Below are positions 45,801 to 56,110 of a DNA stretch of 64,000 nucleotides, piece by piece. The first letter of the stretch is position 1; the number at the start of each line of letters is the position of its first letter. The notes beneath the pieces are model-generated. The model was not told where the DNA came from. It saw only the letters and a program-made list of their open reading frames with translations, and made no database searches. Location of the stretch: assembly GCA_947172415.1 (NCBI GenBank), contig OX359191.1, forward strand, positions 1,426,001-1,490,000, read 5' to 3'. The translations under genes and the position numbers were made by a program. The stretch is from Chondrosia reniformis. Taxonomy: Eukaryota; Porifera; Demospongiae; Chondrillida; Chondrillidae.

Positions 45801-47785
45801 TGACACCATTATGCCAGGTCAATGTGCCTTGCCTATATGTTGAAAAAAATTATAAATGAATATACAATATATAAAAACAGATAAATGTTAAATGTATTAA
45901 AATACAAACCTTTGAAACTTGTGAAGAAGTGAAAGAAGTACTTCTTTAAGCCTTGATGTTTGGACTATGGGTGTTAGCTTGAACTCCATTCCAAAGTCGT
46001 TCCTTACATTAATTCCCATTGGAACATATTCTGCTTGAAGTTCAAAAGCAAGCTCCTTATTGAGATATGATCTCATTGCTCCCTCACTAGCCGGCTTAAT
46101 TTGCCACTGCTTCATCCACCTAAAAATGAAGCACATGAAGTATTATGATTCATTGAAATGGGGTTATTACAACAATTTATCACAATTAACCTTCTGAGTA
46201 GTCTTAATTTGCTCCAAGGAAGTCCTAATTCTGTCTTCAGGGTAAATGTAGACATTACTGAAATGTCTCGTGATTTGAATCCCAAGGCCTCCAAAAGGTC
46301 ATCTCTTTCTTTCTTGTTGCCCTTTAACTCATGGCATAACTGTAAAGAGCTCTGTCCTCCACTTACTGCCTGTCTGACCATTGCAAGTTCCTTGGATCTG
46401 TTTTTTACAGTCCTTGCACCAGCTCTTTCTGTGTCCTTCCTTGATTTTGTAACTTTAATCAAATTTAACGGCTATTAAAAATGTATAATTTTCGTGAATA
46501 TATAATATATTGTATGCATGCACCACATATCAATTGATGATATTTAGTGACTTATAGGGAGTATATACTGTTACAATTCTAGTTATATATGTGTGTTTTG
46601 GTAGTTATTGGTGATAGCTCCAATAAAATCCTATTGCATGTAATCAACGTTTATATATAGTCTCCTCAGTTGTGAACATTATATGTCAGATGGTCCTATA
46701 CTTCTAGTCTATAGTTTACTAGTCATGATTACCAACTTGAATTAAGGAATTATTGTATAACGTGAAGTGTTTAATAATTGGTATAATAGTCCTTAACCCG
46801 TTAATTGCCACCTGATGCAGTTCTGAATCATGCACTGTGAAAATCACTTAGCTTTGATTGTACCTACCTGACCTCTGGTTGGTAAGAGAATGTTTTCTGT
46901 TTGATGTTTGCGCATGAGACGTTTTATTATATTAGTGCAAGCCTGCTTTTCTGCTGTTGTGGGGGTTTTTGTAATTGGACATTCTCTAATTGCCGATAGT
47001 GTTTTTGGCTTTGCAGGGGCTGATACTGGTGTTTGTTGACACTTATGGGTGTTAACAGTTTCCAGGTAGATGTCCATGTGGCAACAGCTACAAAGAACTG
47101 TAATCAACTTGAGGGTGCTTGTGAGGAATGGACTTGGAGGCTTTATGTCATCAACAGACAAAAGTACATTTGGACACACAGGACAGCTGGGTATTGTCAT
47201 TGTGCCAGTTTGAAGCCACCTAATGCAGCACTCCATGCAAACCACATGCCCACATTTTGTTTGAATGGGTCTGTCTAAAATATAGCTGCAAACAGGGCAG
47301 ATAATATCCTCTATAGATACACCTTTTGGTGTACTCTTGCATACAGAGGGATCAATGCTTCTACCAGCAAGTGATGGTGGAGCTATGGCATTAACATGGC
47401 ACACCAATTGTGAAGATGATACTAGGTCATCGTGGCATTGAGGAGGCTTGTATTTTTTGGGTCTACCTCCTTTAGATAGCATTTTGGCATGATTGCAGGT
47501 ATTGCACCAACTCTCACTGTGCTTGTACCATTCTATGGCAAATGATGTGATAGAATTCTTTCCTCTTTTCTGCGCTACAGCCATTTTGCTGTAACACATG
47601 TGGCAAAACTTTCCAGGGTGTATTTGCGAGTCATCCCTGACAACACATATCTTGAAATATGTTTCAATAATCCTGGAATGCTTTCTGCACTCATAGGTAA
47701 CCCTTTGATTCTTCAGATATCCTCCACACAAACGGCAAAGTTCAGCAAGAAAGCTTTGATGTATCTCTGATGTTGGCGTCTCCAT
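42882..47785 (-). CDS. RAG1-like: RAG1-like protein: RAG1-type zinc N-terminus, RING and transposase-like core
   Basis: Ten exons, minus strand, all phases closing, no internal stop, about 977 aa (human RAG1 1,043): 47785-46868, 46471-46191, 46119-45910, 45832-45587, 45524-45448, 45383-45178, 44821-44474, 44396-44235, 43552-43366, 43180-42882. Residues 1-110 match the RAG1 N-terminal zinc region: CRLCGG, IHPGKFCHMCY, a Trp-centred stretch, then WCNTCNHAK. The RING is at 163-204 (CPVCSYIL...CGHVVC...CPVC), followed by a second zinc finger (CSCC...H-x-C, 232-249) as in the RAG1 RING/ZFA unit. The core keeps the order of RAG1 landmarks: Asp493 in KIGGDKGGGS (RAG1 CDGMGD), YGLSGPSG then CHPCLWC (RAG1 EGLEASG...CTLC), CPPGLHLSLGIF (RAG1 DALHCDIGNA) and NEQGGESIH, Glu925/929 (RAG1 SEGNESGNK). 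Exon 1 is open upstream to an AG, so a 5' exon may exist. Role unknown: domesticated transposase or intron-bearing element. Confidence 0.8.
44983..45084. repeat. Hairpin of about 36-bp arms in a RAG1-like intron
   Basis: ATCTTAGAGGAACTACTACT, then GTCTTCTATCTTACACT, is matched in complement by AGTGTAAGATAGAAGACAGT and AGTTCCTCTAAGAT, with a 2-base length difference. The loop is about 27 bases. Between exons 6 and 7. Not RSS-like. Confidence 0.75.
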
Positions 47786-48816
47786 CAGTGTATTTTCTTC
47801 AACCTAAAACAACAAGGTAAGTGCATTCTCACCTAGTATATATCTTGTTTGTGCTATACTTAGTGTAAGTTCAAATAATATTTGTTTCTTCAAAGGTCAT
47901 TTTTTGATGTTATGCAAAAATGGAGGTTAATTGATTTAATTTTGACAACTGGCTGACTTCCTTTAAGGCTTTCCTTGTGGTAAATTAAAACTTTAATTAC
48001 CTTTGCGAAAGGAAACCTTAATTCATGATATCTGTCCAAGCAAGCCTGTATCTTATCTTTGACAATGAATAGAATGTTTGGGTCAGGTCATGCAACAATT
48101 ATTTATTTAGTAAATTTTAATTTTATTTGACAATTTATGCATACATTTATATGGTGCTACTACATGTTTTAAATGGTTGTTAGATGTATATAACATGAAT
48201 ATTTTCCTCCATTTAGATGTATCTCCATTTATATGAACACCCATGCATGCAGAATTGAATTAATATAATCATTTAATATTTTTATAATAATGTACAATTG
48301 TTAAATTTATTTATAATACATGATGTTAGTTCTGAAAATTGTGTTACTGAGGAGACTTACTCTGTACAGTGAATTAATCTACATAAATAGAAATAGAAAA
48401 TGTTTCAATTAATGCACAATAAACACTCTTTTATAGTTATATATTTAGGCTCTAGAGCTTGGTTTCTTTGATGTAAGCAGCTGAAGATATAGCTGACAGT
48501 GTTCATTCAGGAGTGATCTTACTTGTGCTTGGATCCTCGAGTCCAGGAAAACTTCAGAAAAGCCACAAACTTGCACTAAAATAACAATTTAAAGTACGCG
48601 CGCAATACGGTATAAAACCGGAAGTAAGACGTGGGGGGCGGGTAAAATGACATCATTAAAAATCTAAGTTACACGTCACGTACAGCCGTGCACGTTGCCT
48701 TCACTCTACTATGACGTCATATTGCCACTATCATCACATACAGTAGGTGACAGTTTGTAGTAATAAATATTTACAAAAAATATAAATATACGCACGAAAA
48801 GTAGCAATGCATGGAT
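47786..48816. other. Upstream region of the RAG1-like gene
   Basis: An acceptor-like TTGTTTTAG precedes GTTGAAGAAAATACACTG and the RAG1-like ATG, so a 5' exon is likely. A candidate untranslated exon with a GTAAGA donor lies near 48527-48583. The 48580-48720 stretch is locally GC-rich (ACGCGCGCAATACGG, GTGGGGGGCGGGTAAAA) and could be the promoter. No other gene seen. Confidence 0.4.
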
Positions 48817-50748
48817 CTATGGATTAATGGTGTCCAGTTGATAGAAATTTTGTCTTCTTTTGCCATAAAGAATGCATGTGCACATACATACAGAGAACAC
48901 CACTATCGCTAAGGCAACCATGTGAGCAACACTGAATACTAGCAGCACAAACACTAGTGTGGTCGGATTGCAGCCCTGTAGACCAAGCCCACACAGCTCA
49001 TCCATACTGGCACCAGTTGAGGTCACATTCACCATCACCTTCGCCTCATGATCAGACACCTCTGTTTTTGTCATAGTACATATACCTGCTTTTATAGGTT
49101 GTGCAAGAGAAACGTGTGCATAGACCAACCATGCGACTAGGAATAATTGAAAAGTCATTAAAATGAGGATGCCCACGAGTCTCTTCGTTTGAAGCCACAG
49201 TATGATTCTATTTGCTGCAGATGTGCAAATTAGAAATGTTAGAAACAGTAGACCTTGTGTGATGAGATATATCCCAAAGGACTGAATGGAACCACAAGAC
49301 TCCAGAACACTTAGCCCTAAAAAATATAATATACAGAGGAAATAATTAATTAACCATATACAAGTAGTACTGAATGCATAAAGCTATACAGCAGTAATAT
49401 GTCTTACCTACTATGATGACAATAAGAGTAAAAATCAACCAGACTATTTTTAAAAGTTTTCGAGTTACAAGTGGAAAACCTACATTAAGACAAATAATTT
49501 CCATACATGTCCATATGTACATTTCCATACATTCCATATACGTACTCATTTATTACTAAAAAGAAGTCTACGTATACTAAATTAACTGCATATAACGAAA
49601 TATAATGTCTCATCAGGGGACTCTAAATTTTACCCCATATATGACCCATATCTCCTGAGGAGCACGATGAGCTAATGGGTGGAACTGAAGTCCGCTTGAT
49701 GGGAACCAGAGTCTCCCCTTAGCACCCAAAGAGTGGGAAATGAAAGAGATAGAATGGTATGGTTGAGCCATAGACAGCTGTTTCATCCATATCAGAACTC
49801 ATCAGTATGGCATATGATGGAAGTTTTGAGTTGCTATCTGCTGATAAGTACTCCAAAAGCATACGTACTAGAATTAGAGTTAAGGCTAAAGTTTGTGGTT
49901 TCAATATTCATAGCTCACCACAACACAAGTCTCTTGTTGGGCGATCTTTCAGTTTCAACTGCCTGAATGTGTCCATTATAGGATCAGATCCAATACTGCG
50001 CTCTGTAGAGATACAAAATTAATAATCCATTCATATAATTATGTACGTATACAATAAGTATTAAATACAGTGATTTTAAACTACTAAACAACATAATAAG
50101 ATTGATTATTAAAGTTTGCAAGGTTTGAAGCAAAGAAAAGGTACTAAAATCTAATGCATTTTCATTAAAATAAAAGGGAAAAATTGAACTACGCCTGTCT
50201 GAAAAATATATGGATAATCACTGAAACTATATATTGGTCAGACCAGCCAAGTGACCAAGGTCTTATCTTGGCTGGGGGACTGAAGTCATCCATGCAATTA
50301 CAAGGTGAAAAAAATTCAAAAAGAACCATGAACAATTGTTTTATTCCCTTAGGGCTTGTCAGTGTAGTGAGTTTGGATGACGGCCTTCAGCTTATATTAC
50401 TAATCCATACAAGTGAAATGCTTGTGGTAGGCTGGCAATAAAATGGCTACAGTATAACTAGCTATATTAACTTAGATTATCGGATGCAAAATACAAACTA
50501 AACTCATAGTCTATGCAATTAATTGTGCATTTACCATTGCGGCTAATTTTATTCGTTCTGTCAATTTCTAGGTATGGTGCTAATGTCATCAGTTTTAGCT
50601 GGTCCTGTCCAAGATAGGAAATACAATCAACAAATTGCAATACACAAAATGTTGTTTGAGCATTCATTTCAAAGAATATGTGAAAGTACGCCACAGCTGT
50701 ATTTAGTAAGTTGCAATATTCAACCAACAGGATACAAACTAATAACAT
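48817..50748 (-). CDS. Multi-pass membrane protein, unrecognised
   Basis: Exons 50748-50535, 49479-49408 and 49316-48817 join in phase to 261 aa if translation starts at the ATG at 50748. Hydrophobic segments at about 2-26 (could be a signal anchor), 83-98 (IVWLIFTLIVIIVG), 109-127 (FGIYLITQGLLFLTFLICT), 142-164 (LVGILILMTFQLFLVAWLVY) and 214-246 (a long run through VFSVAHMVALAIVVFS to CMCTCILYG). A loop of about 45 residues with three Cys and an N-V-T glycosylation site separates the last two, and the tail is basic (KRRQNFYQLDTINP). The topology resembles tetraspan-type proteins, without the tetraspanin CCG motif. The first exon overlaps the end of the neighbouring model by 29 bases, so it may instead be spliced to it. 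Confidence 0.5.
50230..50292. repeat. Second copy of the CAGCCAAGTGACC repeat
   Basis: GACCAGCCAAGTGACCAAGG, then TTATCTTGGCTGGGGGACTG, matches the core of the MITE at 24113-24240 (with ACCGAAGTC). The terminal inverted repeats are not conserved here. It is in the large first intron of the membrane-protein model, whose remaining 900 bases show no exon. Confidence 0.6.
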
Positions 50749-51924
50749 AATATAATTGAAAACTTCTTTGAGAAATATTAGCTATTTTGAATACCTTCAA
50801 CGAAGAAGTAATTCGTTTGCTAGTCTTCTTGACTCTTTTAATAAAGGAACTTGCTTTTTTATTTGAATCGGAGTCTAGTACTGCCTCCAATTCTTCAGGT
50901 GTACATGAAGAAGGAGCTTTAGATACATCAGGTACCACCTCAATGTCTGCCACATCTTCTTTTGAGTTGTAGTGGGAGGTTTGGTTGCCAATGTTGACTG
51001 CTAGTTTGGCATGTAGCTGCTCATTTGAGCCAAATTTCCATGTTGTGCTATTTAAAAGAAGATTCTCTTTTGGAATTGATATCTGCTTTCGAAATGCTTT
51101 TACAGATGGTTTTGGTGTAATCAAAGTCTGATTGACCTATAGAGGGTTGTATAGATTAACACTTCTATATAGTATATACACATACAATGTCTATACTGAA
51201 ATGTATGGGTGCATATACATGTGAAACTGACAAGTGATTTGAATGAGCCATCTTGAACGTTTGCTTCAAAGTATTTACATACAGTAACTTTCTCAACATG
51301 GAACGTTTTTAGCACTGGAAGGTGTGATACAATGGTACCAGCTAAACCTGCTGCAACGTTGGTTGATAACTGAAAGAAAAGAAATCTCTCCTTAAACCCG
51401 AGGAATAATATTGGGGTAACTTTGAGATGCTGGCAGAAGTAATTCTTTAGCTGAAAAAGCCTTTGGTACTTGAAGTCTTTAAGCTCGAGGGAAATTTGAA
51501 CAGTCATATGTACACAATCATCATACTCTGCTCTCATTGTGAGTTTTTCATTAAACCAAGGCAGGCATTTATCTGAGACCAGTTTCATCACCTTACTATG
51601 ATTCCTAAGGGCGTCATACAGCTTTAATGTCTTCCTTTTAGCCCGAAAAGCTTCCAGTAGGTATCTAATTACATGGATATCTAGCTGATTGGACCATCTA
51701 GAAAGTAAATCCTTGCACATGTCTTTGCTCTCAACCACAAGTTGGGGTACTTCAATAGAGTTCAATTCTGGTGTAAATTGTCCGGCAGTTAGAAGTACAT
51801 AGCAGAGATATAGTTCCTTTTTGTTAGAGCTTTTGATCAAATTAACAGTCTGTGACAATACGGCTTTGTAGCTTTGTTCCAGTTCAGCAAACACAGGAAA
51901 GTAAATATAATGGAACGGATCCAT
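50720..51924 (-). CDS. Unrecognised helical protein
   Basis: Two exons, 51924-51232 and 51136-50720, in phase, 369 aa if read to the stop at 50720. A good GTATTC donor at 50794 would instead cut the second exon after ITSSLK. The ATG at 51924 (VVMDPFHYIYF context) is chosen as start; the frame is open for 29 codons upstream, so an earlier start or exon is possible. Residues 1-230 look alpha-helical (ELYLCYVLLTAG, MCKDLLSRWSNQLDIHVIRY, LEAFRAKRKTLKLYDALRNH), like an adaptor or repeat-helix domain. Residues 231-350 are polar and probably unstructured, with an acidic segment (EDVADIEVVPD) and a basic end (FIKRVKKTSKRITSSLK). No family recognised. Same strand as the membrane-protein model just downstream. 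Confidence 0.5.
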
Positions 51925-53334
51925 TACTACTCTTTGAACTGTTGAAACCTGATATTGTACTATGTCCACACTGCAGTTGACAAACTCATGATCAAATCTA
52001 TGACATTTCAAAGTATATGAGAAATTTTATGGACCATGCACCATTACATGTATAATGAATAGAATACAAGTGTATCATCATATGGATTTACCCATCCACT
52101 CATGGCAAATAAATCAAAGGGTCCTAAACTTATATACGTACATATATAATCTCTATAGCTCCCTATACCTAGTAACTACGTATATCTATACTGACCATTC
52201 AAAGGTCTGAGAAAAGACTAAATCCTCCCCTTATGTGATTTAACAATGGACGCGCCCATTAGACCAAATCAGTGATCCAAAATTAAGGTCGTACGTAGGT
52301 TAATTCGAGCACATATATGGCTTCCCACGCATTTAAGATGTGGCAAAGCAATTTTCATGCATGACTTCCTTTCTGCTGTGACTGACTCTGTGCCTTTGAT
52401 GTCAGCTATATTGTAGAACTGGTCTAAGGACAATTTATAGGTGTCGGTCGATGGTGTCTCGTACCTAGACCCAAAATGGCGGATGGGTCTGGATACGAGG
52501 ATAGTTCGATCTAACTTTCTTTATCGAGCACCCCGAGGGTAAGATTACGTACAAGCATAATCAATGATCTAAATCTTTCCAGATCCAAGACCTTTTAAAT
52601 ACTGCGAGATTAAGTCAGTCAATAAGATACGGGACTAGACTGACAGTAATACTATATATATAGATACAACCATGAAGGAAAATTAATATAAAGTACTCAC
52701 AGACGTCCAGCAACAAACGTGTGACCCCGTCGTTGGGGTTATCGGCCACCGCTCACCAATTGCAACTCAGTAAAATGACGACTCGGCTATTATATGTCCG
52801 ATTTATGTAAAATAAAAACCGAACCGCTTCCTGTATGGTATTAATCAGTACCTTCCGGGTCGGTTAATTAACCTTTGTATATAGACAACCGACCCGAAAA
52901 GTACTGTATAGAGGTGTTGTGATTACCTGGGTAACGTTGAAAAGTATGCTTCGATCGTTTTACTTCATCGATCAAATTCGCATTGCTATATACATATGGA
53001 GCACATGGTCAAGTATGACGTAGATCAAATATAACTAATGTGTAATTATAACTAGACTAATCGGTCAAAGAAATGAATGAAGTGAAATAGAATACATTCT
53101 ACCGAAAATTAGCAAGTATTATTCACTGTATATAGATCAAATATCTGGTCCATAATTATAACTAGTGACGAATTACTTATATAGCTGTATATAGATCACC
53201 CGTATGGCTTAGCAGTTAATAATCAGTGAAATAGAATACGAATTGTATCAAATAGTTTACACAGAAAATTAATAGCTACAATAACAAGTTATAGTACTGT
53301 ATAAAGAGCGTAAGAGAAGCTGGTAGCAAGCATT
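51925..53334. other. Intergenic between the helical protein and the HECT ligase
   Basis: A possible first exon of the minus-strand gene is marked by a GTGAGTAC donor near 52700. A short inverted repeat (TACCTTCCGGGTCGGTTAAT, complement AACCGACCCGAAAAGTA) lies at about 52850-52910. Otherwise AT-rich with no exon I can support. Confidence 0.4.
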
Positions 53335-55914
53335 CTATGCTAGCCCATAGCTTTGACACTGTATGGATTGCAACAGCTTCTTTCTTAAGATGTGGTAAGA
53401 TGGATACAGAGGGAGGGAGATTCGCTGGCTGCAGGTAGATGCTATTGGGAGTGACTCCAGGTTGCCTCCAATTACATCAATCACAATTTGAGGACCTAAA
53501 AGAATCAAATATTATTACAGAAAACTAAATACAGCAACAAGAACTTGGAGATTCCAAATCTACAGCTAATCTTAAAACTTTGAATGTCAAATGATTACAT
53601 TCTGCATCCAGAGTCTAATAATCTGACATAATTGTAGTAATAGAAGAGAATCGGTTAAGCTGTGTTGGAATTGTAAGTTATAGTCTATAGGAGTAAAATT
53701 TCTTCAGAAAATTAATACAAACTATATTTAAGTACAAGAGATATTTTACTTGTAGTTCCTTCTCCCTGTAAAGGCAGTGCTGAACTGCCAGTTGCAAAAT
53801 ACAATAATTGTTGTCTTTGTGAATTGTTCATTTGTCCGACCACCTTCCAGAACATTCTACCATAAACAGGAAAAAGACAAAAGCAGGAAAGTAGTGCTAT
53901 GGTAAGACAAATCATGCGCGTGAGACCACCTCAGACTGAATGCCCAGTAATCAACTTTCCCAAAGTATAAAAATATACTACAGGACATGCTAAGTCCTTT
54001 ATATGAAGGTGCTATAGGACATACAGCTACTACAGGACATACAGCTACTACAGGACATACAGCTACTACAGGACATACAGCTACTATAGGATATACAACT
54101 ACTATATATAGGACATACGGCTACTATAGGACATACAACTACTATATATAGGACATACAGCTACTATAGGACATACAACTACTATAGGATATACAACTAC
54201 TATAGGACATACAACTACTATAGGACATACGGCTACTATAGGATATACAACTACTATATATAGGACATACAACTACTATATATAGGACATACGGCTACTA
54301 TAGGACATACAGCTACTATAGGACATACAGCTACTATAGGACATACAACTACTATATATAGGACATACAGCTACTATAGGACATACAGCTACTATAGGAC
54401 ATACAGCTACTACAGGACATACAGCTACTACAGGACATACAGCTACTATAGGACATACAGCTACTATATATAGGACATATATATATATTAAGCTACTACA
54501 TTTACTTTTCAAATCTTTGTGACATTGACTCTGATCCTGAATGTGAGTGCTGAAAACGTATGCAGGACTTTAATCTCTTTACTGTAATATTCTCGGAGCC
54601 ACCAGAGAGCAGCAACTGAAAATCCTTCAAAAGAGTAATCAGCATATTAACAAAAATGAGGGCATCGAAAGTTTACCCTATATATTAATCTAAGCCTATA
54701 ATCATATTCATAGATGAATATGTAGTTCTACTTTAGTTCATGAAACCCATAATTCACTTTATAACAACCTACAATATAGCTTCTCTCATTTTCAATGTAT
54801 ACTCAATATTAGTAGAAATTAGTCTAGTAGAAATCATAATAAATACTAACTTACAGTAGTAATGTAACCATAAAGCATTTCTGCATTTGCTAAAGAGATT
54901 ATGTGGTCTTTCCTGTTTTATCATACAAATGCCTTCAAATTAGACTTGTGTGTGACATATGTACCTCAGCTGTGATACCATTTAGCAGATCAGGTGGTAT
55001 AATATCAAGTAGACCCTTTTTCATAGCAGTCAATTCACTCTTTACACAATCAACCATCATTAGCATTGCATACAACCTGAAAGGTATAACAGATCCAGAA
55101 TAAACAACAGCACAAGTGAGGAAACTTAGCATTTTTATAGCTACTTAAGATAAAAATGTTTTCTTGTTTTTCCTAGTTTCTGTTTCCCAATTTCTCTTAC
55201 TCTCCCATTTCGTATTTTTCAACAAACTGTATGTCAAATCATTACACAGAACCTATTGATTTCACTTTCAAAGCTTTAATTTCAGCTTTACATCTTAAAG
55301 TACCCATTTTTCAACAAGTTTGTCTACATGAAGCTATTGGGTATGCGAGCACATAGAGCTGCAAGTTGCTACATTTTCAGTGTCAACAATTATCAATTTG
55401 TGGTTTAGGCAAGTGCTACTTGTAATAGTACACCTTTTCATTGACCAACTTTCAAAATATAATAGTACATAAAGCTACTGGCTTCATTGAGACTGAAAAA
55501 AAATACATTTAATTTAAGTTTGCATGCTCAATACATGTATGGACCCTCATAATTCATAAATAATACAACACACATTTTTCATGCTACACCTATGTACTTC
55601 AGAATAAGGCCTATAGGATCCAAACTTAGCGAGACAGTTTCAGATGAGGATACAAATTTTTCTCCTCTTCTTCTCCACTGGCCCATGTAATCTTGAGGAG
55701 TTCAATGACTTTGAAGAGTACAATTTCAGAAACTTAGTTCTTATTATTTTCAAGTTAATGTGACCTTTATAAACTCACTTGACGTATTCTTTCACTCTTT
55801 CTGGAGTGACTGGAGTTTTGGCTCCACCAGGAAGAAGTTCAACTGTTTTCCCACCAACCTGTGCCTAGGGAAGCGAGGAAAAAAAGTTATTCGTACCTGG
55901 GAGGGCTCGAACCT

Positions 55915-55959
<45 letters not shown>

Positions 55960-56065
55960 AGGTACACCTGAAAGCAGCTTCATAAAGAAGCGTATTTATA
56001 TTCGAATTTTTCTTCAGTTGCAGTAGAAAAAAGAAAAAAAAACGCACCTGGGAGGGCTCGAACCT

Positions 56066-56110
<45 letters not shown>

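Noticed and set aside
46828..46845. CACTGTG heptamer beside RAG1-like exon 1, resembling a recombination signal
   Set aside because: No nonamer at 12 or 23 bases, no partner copy at the other end of the gene, and it lies inside an intron. A 7-mer is expected by chance.
49719..50022. Overlapping plus- and minus-strand frames in the large intron of the membrane-protein gene
   Set aside because: None shows a family motif or fits the phase of the flanking exons; probably repeat-derived.
54011..54479. Regular 18-bp repeats looking like a CRISPR-type array
   Set aside because: There are no unique spacers: units are directly head to tail with TATATA insertions. It is an intronic minisatellite in an animal genome.
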